Numbered from the stretch's first letter, positions 44,025-55,826 are shown. The stretch: 64,000 bases of DNA from Aureobasidium sp. EXF-3400 (GCA_024195585.1 SWBL01000004.1:248001-312000), one strand, 5' to 3'. Translations and numbers: made by a program. Notes: generated by a model not told the origin, from the sequence alone.

Positions 44025-44403
44025 TTAAGTTGGGAATTGTACTTTCACGATTAATCCTGGCTTGTGGTGGTTGGTAGTACGATGAATGAGTTGTTTCGCG
44101 AAACGCCTCGCTGTTGGGTGGGTGGGCAATCGTAAGAACGCCAGCTCTATTCTAGACTCTCCGTAGCCTATTCGCCAAAATTTCTGGATAGCATCAATAG
44201 TCGGCCCCAAGTCTGAACCCTCCACCGCAGGGTTCAGACTGATCCCGACTCGGAAACCGGTGCTTTCAAAATCGTACAGTTGTTTGATTGCCTGTATTCC
44301 TCTCATGAAGGGTCTAGGACTTGAAACGGTCTCTTTTGACATGAAACGACACAAAGTTCGACAAAAGTCTGGCCAAGCCTCAGGCCCCGCATTTAAATCT
44401 AGC
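44025..44403 (-). pseudogene. Orphan protein-coding fragment
   Basis: The frame is open from about 44403 to a TAA at 44025 (about 126 codons) and reads like real protein: GPEAWPDFCRTLCRFMS, IQAIKQLYDFESTGFRVGIS, IDAIQKFWRIGYGESRIELA. There is no good ATG at its head; the first internal ATGs are near 44343 and 44307, and a stop sits just upstream. I do not recognise the family. It may be the C-terminal exon of a decayed gene, or a short gene starting at an internal Met. Confidence 0.35.
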
Positions 44404-44942
44404 CCAAGGAATCGTTAACAAACGACCAAGTACCAATGAACATGCAACAGAGCTTTACATCCAACCTTGAGGGCAGAGCTATGTAATCCCCCTCAGACTG
44501 ACCGTGTAGCCTCCACGAGTCATTCTAGCTACAGCTGAGTCGCGTAAGGAATATTACTTTGAGGATGTTACCCAACTGTCATATTGTGATATGCAACAAA
44601 GGGTTTCTTGACCAGATTGGAACGGTCCAGAACTTCATACTCGGAAGTTAACCCGACGGACGGTGCTGCAGGCTGCAGCCGGATTGTGTCTCCTCTTGCC
44701 TGGAAAACAAAACGAACAGATATGGACGGATTCATGCGAACCACACCGCGCAACGCTAATGGCTTGCAGTCCGTACACATCCGCTATCAGGCACGTGCAG
44801 CATCAAACGGTGGGTTTCTCGCTGAGAGGTTCATGAAAAGGACAGCCCAGATGAGTATACATTGTATCGTAAGATTACCTATTTGAGTAGTGTGCTGGTA
44901 ACCCTGGCTAACATGAGGATGGTCTGCAGGTGCCTGGCCTGG
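44404..44942. other. Intergenic, nothing recognised
   Basis: Between the orphan fragment and the deaminase-like gene. Short plus-strand frames only. Confidence 0.45.
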
Positions 44943-46018
44943 CTATGCACCTTGTGCAGCCTGCCAGCGTAAGATCACTGCAGCAACCTGTTGTTTGAGG
45001 ACCCTTTTTCGCTCATATGAACACCACGATCCTTCCACAGCATTGAGAGCGATCGTGTTCCACCGGATGTACTCAGCTTGAAAGCCTCCTGGACGGCGCA
45101 GTAGTTGTCTTGTACATACTTTCCGAAGTATGCCGGATCGTCACTGTTGATGCTGAATCTGACTCCCTGGTGAAGAAACTCTCGGATGGGTGCTTCTGCG
45201 ATACTGCCAATAAAGCCAAGCGTAACGTTCGAGATTGGGCAAAGCGTGACGAGCGTATTGGTCTCGGCAAGTCTCTGCAGCAATTGACTATTCGTCTTCG
45301 CAATCCATGCATGATCGACTCTTTCGGTTTTGAGATGTTCAATCGCAGACAACACGAATGTCGCAGGACCTGCTTGACCCACATGTGCAGTGCATCGTAT
45401 CCCGGCTCTTCTTGCAGCGCCGAATACTGGCTCGAAGTACTCGGGCGGATGTACGAGTTCATCGCCAGCCATACCGAGCCCGGCAACAGTACTATCCGCA
45501 AAGTGACCAGCATCAGTGACTTCCTGGAACATCCTTGTTGCGCTCTGCAGACCATGGTGGCGCAATATACACGGGACATATGCAATACTCATATCGAAGT
45601 CTTGCTCCGCTCGTTGTTTCGCACGTGACAGCCCTTGTGATACTGTATCATAGGTAATACCACGGCTAGTATGGGCTTGAGGATCGAAGAAGACCTCTGC
45701 ATGCTTCACGTTCTGCTCGTGTGCTTTGACGAAGTAGGCATAGCCTAGCTCTTCAAAGTCATCGGCCGTAACGAGAACAGAGCTGCCAAATGAGAAGTAC
45801 CGGATGAAATCAGAGAGAGAAGTGAAGGATCCATAACGTGCCTGCAGTTGCTCTTCGTTGGAATATGCCTCATCGTAGTCATCATTTGAGGTAAGATCTA
45901 TATTGTTCCTTGCAGCAAGTTTGAAGAGAAGATGAGGGGTGAGAGCGCCCTCAATGTGGATATGGTGCTCGCATTTAGGTAGTGCGACAAGCAGTTCATG
46001 AAGCTCGTCTCTGCACAT
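44943..46018 (-). pseudogene. Adenine-deaminase-like gene, catalytic Glu replaced and 3' frameshift
   Basis: From the ATG at 46018 the frame encodes an Aah1/adenosine-deaminase-type barrel: CEHHIHIEG with metal His19/His21, FFDPQAHTSRGI, and ISNVTLG and SDDPAYFGKYV near the end. The key HAGE motif reads H212-V-G-Q215, so the Glu that protonates the purine ring in this family is a Gln. After AFKLSTS the frame runs to a stop at 44975, but one base shifted (from about 45064) the opposite frame reads WNTIALNAVEGSWCSYERKR, the normal family C-terminus, to a TAG at 44943. A single-base deletion around 45062-45067 explains this. As it stands the protein is 347 residues with an abnormal tail. It is either dying or a pseudoenzyme. 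Confidence 0.75.
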
Positions 46019-46991
46019 GTTTCGACTGCTCTGGACCCTGTTGCAACAATTCGGCGTTCGTCGTCTCGGTAGTACCGTAGGATCGGTTTGATTGTGCAAC
46101 AGCGCTTCCGCTTAAGTAAGGCGTGAGGCGCGGGCTATCGCGCAAGCGTCTCTTGTGCTGGAGGCCTGATGCTCGTGCACTGCAAGAAAAGTCTGTTGTA
46201 AGCTGTCTCGGAATGTCAGAGCCGTGTTAGTGCAGTATCTCAGGCAGGAGGGACTAGGTAGCAAGGCGCCGGAGAGGCCCGCGGACGCAACGGCGCGCAA
46301 ATGTGGAGAGGAGATGTTTCTTCTTGAGCTTCAAGTCTAGATTTTAGCTGTGATTACCTAGTCGGACAGCCTTGAAGCAACTGTCGTTTGTCCAGGTCAA
46401 CGTCGAAGCTTCGAAGACAGCAATGACTGGTGTGAGACACGAGATGTAGTTGGTAAACAGACGACCTCGGCCAGCTGCATACAGTACCTCCAGCAACGTT
46501 GGTGGGGCGTCTGCGAGGGAAGTACGACCTCGGGACCATTTGGCTGGCTGATTGCTGCGTTTGTCAGCCTCGAAATCAGAGTTTCGCAAGATTCTCAAGG
46601 GACAAGCGTCCATAAGGAGACGCAATCATGTAAATCGCTCATTGACTTTGCCAGGGTTCAAGGCAATCCTTTTTTGCCCATGGCTGGGATTTGCGATAAG
46701 CCGATGAATCGCATGATGCCGCAGCGCAGAGTTTAGGGCGGTTTGAGAGGTTTACGGAGTGCTGCTCAGCCTTGGCTCTGTCTTATGTGGCTTTGTTTAG
46801 GTTACGGCGGGTTGGCGGGCGCACGGTCACGGCGCCCAGTCCTTTCTGAGGGACGCCAACGCCAATCAACGATTCAAGGGCGACCATCGAGATGCTTCGG
46901 GGCTTTGGTTGCAAACCAAATAAAGAGTACGCTTCGTCCGCTCCATCTGGTCGATCCAACTCTTGCATCTGAGATCCTTTCCCGCCTGGCA
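46019..46991. other. Divergent intergenic region
   Basis: 973 nt between the deaminase-like start (-) and the small Cys-motif gene (+). The plus-strand frame upstream of 46992 is open to about 46743 but lacks a suitable start and looks like untranslated leader. Confidence 0.45.
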
Positions 46992-47504
46992 ATGTCTACT
47001 TCAAATACAGCCCCTTCTCCCATTCAGGGAGTCTGTTACTTTTCCATCCAACACACAAACCATTCCTCACACAACGACGAGACGCCCTTGACAACTCCCT
47101 TCACTCCAAGTGGTGATAATATCGTGCCTGATCCATCAAATCCATTGCTTGCTCATCGACCTTGCTTGCAATCCCCCTCAACCATAAAAACTCGTACAAG
47201 AATGGATTCTCTTCTGCAACTGCAAACTCAGGTCGCACACATTCCTCCTCCCAGACGGCCCCAACCTCAGCCTCTACAAAATGTTCTCGCCGTCAGCGAT
47301 GATTTGAGCGAGTCAGACGGAAGCTCTTCATCAAGCCAAGGACCCATCACCTCACCTATGGAAATCGCTAGATGCTCACGCTGCCATCGCACCCAAAGCA
47401 TCGACATGTCAACGGGCAAGGCAGTCAACATGGTCGCATACGGTTTAAACTCCTTCTATTGTCTGCGATGCGCCAATATTACTGGCTTCCTCCAACGTCA
47501 ATAA
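46992..47504 (+). CDS. Small fungal protein with C-terminal CxxC...CxxC zinc-type motif
   Basis: 170 residues from the ATG at 46992 (MSTSNTAPSPIQGV). The first 120 residues are Ser/Thr/Pro-rich and disordered. The end carries RCSRCHRTQSID, then YGLNSFYCLRCANITG, i.e. two CxxC pairs about 28 residues apart, as in small zinc ribbons. This arrangement recurs as a conserved tail in short ascomycete proteins of unknown role. It is intronless. No function is claimed. Confidence 0.7.
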   Translation: MSTSNTAPSPIQGVCYFSIQHTNHSSHNDETPLTTPFTPSGDNIVPDPSNPLLAHRPCLQSPSTIKTRTRMDSLLQLQTQVAHIPPPRRPQPQPLQNVLAVSDDLSESDGSSSSSQGPITSPMEIARCSRCHRTQSIDMSTGKAVNMVAYGLNSFYCLRCANITGFLQRQ

Positions 47505-47619
47505 GACGCACTCGCTGTCTCTCTTCACTCCTCAACACCTCACTTTTCAGACCGTTCACAGGTCTTCCATGCCACGATAATAACGACACTATCATGCGCA
47601 ATTCGCATAATTTCCTCTC

Positions 47620-48618
47620 ATGACACCACCATTCTGGATACCTTCGACCAGAGTTACGATGATTTCATTCATGGCGTTACATACCCTGGGTCGGACAAAG
47701 AAAGCATTTCTTGGGAGTTTTTGTTTGCATTTCGAGGCTGGTTCCTGTCCAGCCGGTCGATGCATTGTTGTTTCTAGATACCCCTGTTGCATGAGCGCAC
47801 TGGTTGCGACTCCTTTTGATCAGTTCAAGAATACAATCTCTTCAGACAAACTCGTTCTTCCTTTCTCAATTCTGATTTCTGTTCTCAAGTTGCCAAATCT
47901 CAAACAAGCTTTCTTCCTTTTTCGCTGGCAGAGTCTGGCTCGAGTCTTTTCCCACTGGAACTGCACGACTCCACACCGAATCGTGAGCTACCATCGTCGA
48001 TCAGCGCGGGCACGCGGTATCCGTAAGTGTCCGCTTTGCCTCTTCGCGCCTAGCTCAGGGACCTTTGAAAGAACCTTGACTCCGAGGGCTCGGGCATTCA
48101 CAGCCTTGTGTCCTTCGCTTGCACGAGCTCGAGAAATGAGGAGTCCATGCAAGATGGCTCGATGGTCGCATTGGTTTTTATCAACCTACTCGAGTAGAGG
48201 CGTCAAGGCCAGCGAATCTACGTACGAGTCGCAAGAGCCAGATAAGACGCGCACGACTCTTGCATGCTCTTATCTCGATTGCGCGCCCAAAGAACTCAAT
48301 AAACGGCTGCCATTGAAACAACATGCCGCTTCTATGCCAGAGTCGACTTGTCAACACCGAGGAGCTTTGAATACAAACGGCCAAGCCGGCGTGCCGGAGG
48401 ACTGCACAACAAAGAAAGTCCAGTCAGCGGTGCGGGGCAGCCATTCGACAAAGCGGGCACGTTTTCCATGTGCTGCAAGAAATGCGGAACTTTCTTTCTC
48501 GAAAAGTCGATGGCGGTACGATCGGCCGGTGATTGGTACGGCGTTAGACACATGCACCACACGTTTCGGCTCAGATACTCCATCTACCGATTCATCTTTG
48601 CGATCTGGTATTTTATAA
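47620..48618 (+). CDS. Long orphan ORF, doubtful
   Basis: A 332-codon ATG-started frame with no domain, signal peptide or compositional pattern that I recognise; it is rich in Ser, Arg, Ala and Cys. No better frame lies on the other strand, so it is not an obvious shadow. At random base order a frame this long is very unlikely (about (61/64)^332 per start), which is why it is listed. It may be an orphan gene or a decayed one. Confidence 0.25.
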   Translation: MTPPFWIPSTRVTMISFMALHTLGRTKKAFLGSFCLHFEAGSCPAGRCIVVSRYPCCMSALVATPFDQFKNTISSDKLVLPFSILISVLKLPNLKQAFFLFRWQSLARVFSHWNCTTPHRIVSYHRRSARARGIRKCPLCLFAPSSGTFERTLTPRARAFTALCPSLARAREMRSPCKMARWSHWFLSTYSSRGVKASESTYESQEPDKTRTTLACSYLDCAPKELNKRLPLKQHAASMPESTCQHRGALNTNGQAGVPEDCTTKKVQSAVRGSHSTKRARFPCAARNAELSFSKSRWRYDRPVIGTALDTCTTRFGSDTPSTDSSLRSGIL

Positions 48619-49066
48619 CAGAGATGCGCTAGTTGGTATCTTAACCATTCTATTGGAACTATGTGCGATGCAACACCAAGAAAGGGGCCATCTCGATGAA
48701 AGCTTGCTCTGCGACACGAAGGCAAAGCATCGTTGATGGAATGAGGAGAAAAGATTGTGAAGGCGACGCATCGCGATGAGAGAAGCAGGAGGCCTACTGA
48801 TATCTATATTCAGCCTCAGACACTCCTGAAGCAAGCAGATCATGGCTCATGCAGAAGCAGGAGGTGTTCAACGGACGAAAGTCTATGGTCGAACATGTTC
48901 TCTGAAAGTATAGTAGGCCATGCTCCGCGTCCAAGAAGAATCAATCAACCCGCAACGCGTCTCACGGAGTTCTCCGCACTCAAGAAAAATCGACCAAAGC
49001 TGCATGCATGTTTGACCAAAAATCTTCATACAGCTATCGCAAGCCATTGCGACTACGCAGACCAGC
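48619..49066. other. Promoter side of SET-protein gene
   Basis: No feature recognised between the doubtful ORF and the SET-domain gene start. Confidence 0.45.
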
Positions 49067-51102
49067 ATGTCGTCTTCCGAGGATGCCTTTTCGTTCCATA
49101 GGATCGAAGAGGCCATGGCCCGCTTGAATGCTACTATCAGCAGCTACAAGAATGAGAAGAATGCCAAAATGAACGGACACCATCGTTCAGAGTCCGACGA
49201 TCTTCCTTATGCACCTCGCTCAACTCTCTTTTCGCGAGAGTGGGACTTGTCCACCGACGAACACTATCCCCATATCACCAATCCCGAGCTCAGGAAACGT
49301 TTGAACGCTCTCCATGAGCTTTGCAGCTTCTTACCTGAACACCCGTACAACATCGACCTCTATCTGCGTATCGCAAAGGCCTATGTCGAGGTCGGATACC
49401 CTGATCTTGCTGTCGGTTCGGCATACAAGGCTCTTCTGTTAATCGATGCGATCAACAATGAAGATGAGTTTTGCGACGAGGCCATCGAGTCATTGGCCTT
49501 AAGCATCTCGAAAGAGTCGTTGGAATACAGACACCAGAACATTCTCGAAAATGCCGAGATCTTGGCTCATCTCTATCCCGAGTTCATGTTGAGAAACAAG
49601 GATGAGCTTGTAGACGTCGACGTGTCGGATGTCGAAGTTTTGGTCTGGACTAAGGGTCTTTTCTCTTTCCAGGTGTAAGTGTTGCTTCCTGCTATGTGGT
49701 GTCGCTTGTCCTGACGTCTAGTAGTTATGCATTGCTTGCCCAGTGTCTACACGTGATTGGTTGCCAGAGAAGTGCTGCCGAGTACTGCTTCAAGGCCCAA
49801 GACCTTTTCGGAGAGGACCCTACCATCGAGGCGACCCTGGACGTTATCCACGCCGCTATTGACGACTGGCTCCGCGAGACGCAGCCCGACGAGTACAACA
49901 AGCCCGGTTTCAAGTTTGGACTTGACCAGTTCCCCGACGAGGGCATGGTTCGCAGAGAGTGCTATCCTTGGAACGAACACGAACCCGACCGCTGCTCGGA
50001 CGAGAGCTTGGAATTCTTGAACGCAGAGATGGAGAAGGTTGCACCGAGACTCGAGGTCAAGGCCACCAAGCTGCCTCTGTTGACCGAGGGTGACGGCGTA
50101 GAAAAATTTGTTACACAATTGGGTGTTTTCGCAAAGGAAGACATTGCACCTGGAGATATTGCGCTGTCTGAGACTTCGCTTCTCACTGCAAATAACCGTC
50201 TCCAGGATGCGCTGTGCGATGCGTGCAGTGCTGATCTGCCCGAGCTCAGCGATCCAGCTTCCGCTGATGTTGTGGCATGTCCGGACTGTGAGGTCGTCTT
50301 CTGCAGTGAAAAGTGCAGCGACCTTGCTCAGGATGAATATCACCCTGCCATCTGTGACCGTGGTGTCGAGGATATTGCGAAGGACGTCCCACCTGCCGAA
50401 GCTGCCAACGCCTTGTACTCTCTGCTGTTGCTCAGATCGTTGGCAATGGCAGAGACCCAAGAAATTCACCCCTTGGACATCAAATATGTCAAATTCATTT
50501 GGGGTGATTACCACACACTCGACTTGTCAAAGCATTGGCGCCCACACGACCGCCACAGCACCGAGTCACCATTCCCACGCACCCTAGCTTTTAGCTTCCA
50601 AGCCAACGTCGTGCTACCCTTCAACATGCTCGAAAAGATGGACGTCGACATTTTCAAGAACCCCCAGTACGACGTCTGGGTCTTCAACACCCTTTACGCC
50701 AAATTCCGCGGCACAGCATCCGCTCGCCTGAGTGGATCAGGTGGCGGTGTGGCTCGTGGTCCCGAAGTCAGCGCCGTACACCCAATGTGGTGCCTCGCAA
50801 ACCACAGCTGCAATCCCAACGTCACCTGGCGTTGGGCTAGCGACGTGCGCTTCCGCGTATTGGAAGAGAGACCAACCTGGCACGGAAGCGAGTTCCGCGG
50901 CGGCATCAAGTACAAGGCCGGGCTGAAAAAGGGCGAGGAGGTGCTCAGCCATTATTGCGATATTGACTTGCCTGTCAAGGATCGTCGCGAGTGGGCTGCT
51001 GGCGCTCTGGGAGGTAACTGCTGTTGTGAGAGATGTCTTTGGGAGGCTTGTTTCGAGGATATGAAACAAATCAATCGCGAGGCTGACAAGGTCCGTCGGT
51101 GA
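49067..51102 (+). CDS. SET-domain protein with embedded MYND-type zinc motif (SMYD-like)
   Basis: Exons 49067-49674 and 49722-51102 (intron GTAAGTG...CTGACGTCTAG) give 662 residues. The N-terminal 260 residues have TPR-like helices (NIDLYLRIAKAYVEVGYPDLA, SYALLAQCLHVIGCQRSAAEYC). The SET domain starts at about residue 350 (GVFAKEDIAPGDIALSE) and is split by a Cys-rich insert (CDAC, CPDCEVVFCSEKC, then a His/Cys pair), as in SMYD methyltransferases. The cofactor motif is NHSCNPNVTWRW, followed by GEEVLSHYCDI and a post-SET Cys cluster GGNCCCERC. Members methylate lysines of histone or other proteins. The target is unknown. Confidence 0.88.
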
Positions 51103-52007
51103 TTGTACCGCTGTCGGAGTTAGAATCGTCATCAAGATATAATGTATGCGATAGAACAAGATTATTGCAACTTCTATTCCTGGTTTTAGACGTGTGTGCA
51201 AAGGCAGAACCTTGATTGGCTGCCGCACCTGCTTATCTATATTGTTCGGTCAAATTGACAGTTGGTTGCTCAGGCTGAGGTGTTCGCTTCCGGCACATTC
51301 AGACATACATGGCGAGGCTGACAAGTGGGATGGAGACTTGAATGAGGATTCGATGCACATCTCGATATGGACACAACACAACGATTAGTAATATTTGAGA
51401 GGGAGGCTGGGAACAGAGCTGCTATGTCAATGCTCACTACTACAGCAGCCAACGCCTCGGCGGTAGGTGCAGGTCTTGCTGATGAGCAAAACAGGTATAG
51501 ACCGACATCACTCCCTGACATTGTTGTCTCGAGAAGCACTTGCAATTTACAGAAAGGAACTTGCACCCTGAACCAGCAAAGGTCGAAGCGAGCATATTGC
51601 AATTTAGAACATATGCGCACATGCAATGATGACTTCAGATTTTGGCTTGATCATTTGCGAGACGATGTGCTCCTTCCTCGTCAACCTGATTATTGCTTTG
51701 CTTTGTGCAGCGTCTCAGCTGCAACATATGTGATGTACTGTGCTTACGTCTTCCTCGCAGCCAGTGGATTGGAAAGCGCTTCTATTCGTTGTTGGATTTG
51801 ATGAGATGGGTGATGCATGAGGGCGGGAGATGCTGCTTGTGTTACACAACATGAGCATCACGCTAGTCACTCCATTGCAGGTGCGGGGGGAAGCCAGACT
51901 GAACGGCACATGGTGAATATTTGTTACTATTCGCTAAGATACCCTATCCTGCCTAATAGAATCCTCATCTTCTGGTTGGTTTGGCTTTGGTCATTGTGGT
52001 TCATGTT
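51103..52007. other. Convergent intergenic region
   Basis: Between the 3' ends of the SET and RRM genes. A 144-codon ATG frame at 51367-51801 has no protein character that I can defend. Confidence 0.45.
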
Positions 52008-53025
52008 TCAATGTGAGCCATTGGCAATGATGAGACCGCCTTGATAACTCTTGACCGAGCTCTTTGGTGTGACTGCCTCTTTCTCGGTATCGAAACGCAC
52101 ACTAATTGTTTTGCTCATGATCCTCTGACCATGCAGCACCTGAACTGCTCTGGCAGCTGCCTCTGCATTTGCAAACTTGGCTGTTGCAATGCCGCGCGAT
52201 CGTCCACTAGTCGGATCCCGTCGGATCTCGCAGCTGTCGAAGGAACCGATCCTGCGCAGGTACTCCTCTAGTTGCCGCTGATCGACGGCATAGTCCAATT
52301 GATGTATGAAGATACCTTTTGACTCGGTTTGTACGAGTCCACCTGTGGCGTTAATAGGACGGTGATTCGAGGTGTAGACGTAGGCCGGACTCATGTTTTC
52401 GAGACCGACTGGTGGTGATGGATGGAGTACCGGACTCATGTGTATAGGCGTGCTCATGGGTGTACTCATGGGTGTACTCATGGGAGTGCTCATGGGTGTA
52501 CCACTCATGGATGTATTCATGGGAACGGAAAAGGTGGTGCCAACCTGTGGCGGCGAGAATGGCTGCATCGGGCGTTGAATGTCGTTGCACCGCAGCAGTT
52601 CTGGTGGTGATCGAGCTGTTGACCATAGGTAGACCTTCAGTGGCTTCAGACAAGGTGAGCCAGTAGTCAGAAAACCTAATACTTCTGTTCAACTTTTGCT
52701 ACCAACGACCAGATGATTTGACATACCGTATAGGTTGAAAGCATCCTTGGCTCGTTTAATCTTGATCCAGCCGCGGCCTTTTTGCATGTCTTGTGGGTTT
52801 GAGGCCATTTCAGTCCATCCTGGGTAAGGCGCGGCTTTTCTGGTGAGGTCTTTCAACATGCCCCAAGTATAGTACGGCGGTAGCTGTACTTGAAATCAGA
52901 TTCTGGCGAGATGGCAGAAGTGCAGAACTTACGCCCTCAACATAAAAGAAGAAATCACCTTCACCAGAGCTCTTTCCTCGAGATGAGGGATGTTGACAAT
53001 GCACTGTAGGCAGTTGAGACAACAT
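52008..53025 (-). CDS. RNA-binding protein with RRM domain
   Basis: Three exons can be joined in frame: 53025-52933, 52883-52727 and 52675-52008, with GTAAGT...GTACAG and GTATGT...GTATTAG introns, giving 305 residues from the first in-frame ATG (MLSQLPTVHCQHPSS). The exon-1 frame stays open upstream to about 53385 without an ATG, so a further 5' exon is likely and the start is uncertain. The first half (YYTWGMLKDLTRKAAPYPGWTEMA, GRGWIKIKRAKDAFNLYGFL) is a variant RRM-like fold ending VYLWSTARSPPELLRCN. The second half is a clear RRM: GIFIHQLDYAVDQRQLEEYL (RNP2) and GRSRGIATAKF (RNP1). Between them is a MSTP repeat. Confidence 0.75.
52449..52500 (-). repeat. 12-bp tandem repeat, about four copies, coding MSTP units
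   Basis: Copies of a GTGTACTCATGG-type unit lie in tandem inside the RRM gene and encode repeated Met-Ser-Thr-Pro. Because the unit is a multiple of 3, copy-number change keeps the reading frame. Confidence 0.8.
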
Positions 53026-54283
53026 GTTGAGCGGTGGATTGATCAAGACAGACTTGAGCGTACGGCGAAGAGACAACTGTAGTCCAACGATCTCGAGGTA
53101 GGGGAATTGCAGCAGAGAAGAATTGCTGTTCGAACGATTTTCAGATCTTCGAGGTGAAACTGATTGCAAACGGCAGAGATGGATCGAGAAAGGTCTCTCG
53201 GGGCATTGGTCTAAGGGTGTTGTATATGTACAGACCGTTGATGAGAAATTCCGAGTATACAGCTTCGATGCATGATATGCGTGACTTTCGATCAGCGAAT
53301 CCAATTCGTTGTCTGGACCTTGGCCTACACTTTTGCAAGCAACAGCTGAAAGCGGAAATGGACAGACAGGTCTGGCTGCCGGCAACGTGTAACCCGAGAC
53401 GACAGAAGAGGGTCAAACCTCAGCAGGAATCTGGGGTTGCAGCAAGCCATCCGATCAAAGCCCATGTCCCTATGCACGCGAATGGTCCACCCCACCAGAA
53501 TCAGGGGTGCAATAGGGTAGAGCTGACCCAGGTGGCCTTCAGAGAACAGGGGAAGCAAGGCCGACTCTCCGATTCTCCATTGTCGCAGTCAACGCTTTAT
53601 CCGATGGCAGATGTTCAGAATGATATGCAGGGCTGGATGCGCGTTCGGTAGCGGTGAAACCACTGGTTGGGGTCAAGTTTTGTTTGCAGACTCGAATGGA
53701 CAAGACGCTATGGTCATGGCTGGAGCAGAGACTGTGATCTATCATTTTTTGCGGCACGGCACATACTTATGAAATGACCGATGATGTGGTCGTTGACAGA
53801 AGCAACGCGTATCGCGGCTCTATTCACCATCTGAAGGACCTGCAGGCGGCTATATCGACCACACAAAGGCATATGTCGAGCGAAAGGGCCGAGTGCTGCA
53901 CATGGAATTGCCATTCGATGATAGTGAGGGTTGCACAACATGGTCTCACGCCTACCCGAGCCGCATCCCGTGAAGAATTCTGTGGAGACGCGCTGCATTA
54001 TGCTAGGCGAGCACCCAGCTCTCCCAACCAGGTTTCAGGCTCAGCGACAGATGTGGTGACACGAAGTGCGGCAGGATAATATCAAGCAAAGTAGCGCGGA
54101 CGTGCAGAAGGTACGAGCACAGGTTTGACATCTGCTCCAGAATCTTGGGGAAGTCGCAGTCCACCAACCGAGGTGCAACTTCCAGATTTCATCCGCCACA
54201 GCCAAAACAGTCCCAAACATCCGGAGCAAGAGCCACCTCAGAACAACCTTCCCACCGAATTTTCCGATCAACTTGGGGTCAAA
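53026..54283. other. Divergent interval, upstream exons of RRM gene possible
   Basis: The left part (to about 53390) is open in the RRM frame and may hold its missing 5' exon. The remainder has no supported feature up to the LisH-WD40 start. Confidence 0.4.
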
Positions 54284-55826
54284 ATGTCAACGAGTGAGGC
54301 AGCAATCATCGTCGCCCGCTTCTTGAAAGCCAACAGCTATGATGAGGTCTGAAACCATCACCTGTCAAGCTTCATCAGGACATTCCATACTGAGATGTTC
54401 CTATACCAGACTCTGGATGCTTTTATCAGGGAAGCTGGCCTTCCACCAAGTGCCGGATCGACGAATAAAGGCGATCTGACCATCGAGAAGATCCTCGAAG
54501 AGAAGCGAACCTTTGACATGAGCCTGCAGTTCGAAAGACTTGGCACAGATGATGGTGCTCATGGTTGGAGCCAGCATGGTAAATGCTTGTTTTCCTTTTT
54601 GTTTTTTTCAGAGCCCAATATATTGATTCCTTCCAGCTCCCGCTTTGCCGAACGAGATATCAGGCCCGACACGTTCTAACATCCTTCACATATCGCTGCC
54701 ATTGGTAGCGAGCACGGCCTCCATGTGAGTTGATCGAGCCGTGTTTGAAGAAACAGTGCGTGATTGATATGATTATAGCGATGCATCCGAACCGCTGTTG
54801 GTAGCCACGACTGCTGACCGCCGGCTCAATGTTCACAATTTACCTGCATGCACGCTTAGAGATTCGCTATTGGCTACGCACGATTCACCTGTGCTTTCGA
54901 CTGCTGTGCTTAAGCAGACACATCTGCTGACGGCATCCATGTCCGGACAATTGGCGATTAGCGACCTGCAGGGTGAGGTTTTTAACAAGCGCCGCGACCA
55001 TACCAAGTATGTTGTGCAGATTGCAACCCACGAGTCCGATGATGTTACTTGGCTGGCGACAGCAGGCTGGGATGGCAAAGTCCACCTCTACAAGCTTGAC
55101 GTCGCTGGTGCCGTGTCACCTACATTGCCGCCTCCTGTTGCATCTATCTCGCTTCCAACTAACCCAGAAGCCCTCCTTTTCATCAAACACCCCGACAATG
55201 GTTCTCCCGTCCTTATCATCACGCGCAGAGATTCGACTCATCTCTTTTACTACAGTGTTGACAGCGAAGCGCGCCTCATCGGCAAGCAGAATCTAGCGCC
55301 ACACAGCAATGCTTGGATCGCCTTCACCCCTTCTGCAATTGCCCTGTGCCCGACAGATAGCACTCTTCTCGCAGTTGCAACAAGTGCTATCCCTCACATG
55401 AAACTGCTGATCGTACGCTTGATGGTACCTTCTCTGGACGGCGATGCCTCGCTAGCATCCATCGTGCCTGCTGAAGAAACCCAGGCATCTCAAGCACGCG
55501 CCGCATTGGCCTTGCAAGACCGGGAGTCAGCCGCCATTCAGATCCAATGCACGACCATGGCACCACAGACAGCGTACAGCACACCTGCACTCGCTTGGCG
55601 ACCAGACGGCACCGGCATCTGGGTCAACAGCGATGACGGCTTCATTCGCGGCATCGAAGCCACGACCGGCAAGATTATCGCTACTCTCGAGGGCCACGAA
55701 CCCGGTAGCAAAGTCAGATGTCTCAGTGCTGGTTGGGTGTCCTCAGGTGATCAAAAGCAGGAATGGTTGATCAGTGGAGGGTTTGACCACAAACTCATTG
55801 TCTGGAAGCCTGAATCTGCAGAGTAG
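54284..55826 (+). CDS. LisH and WD40-repeat protein
   Basis: Four exons, 54284-54346, 54410-54578, 54637-54724 and 54779-55826, give 455 residues with consistent phases. Exon 1 plus exon 2 form a LisH helix pair (IIVARFLKANSYDETLDAFI), normally a dimerisation element. Exons 3-4 form a beta-propeller with recognisable WD-type strands such as LLVATTADRRLNVHNL, WLATAGWDGKVHLYKL and ending LISGGFDHKLIVWK. The first intron starts with GTCTGA, an unusual donor, so that junction deserves checking. LisH-WD40 proteins act as scaffolds in ubiquitin ligases, dynein regulation or transcription complexes. Which applies here cannot be told. Confidence 0.82.

Noticed and set aside
51367..51801. 144-codon ATG-started ORF
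   Set aside because: Low-complexity Ala/Ser/Thr start and no domain; lies between convergent gene ends, so most likely non-coding.
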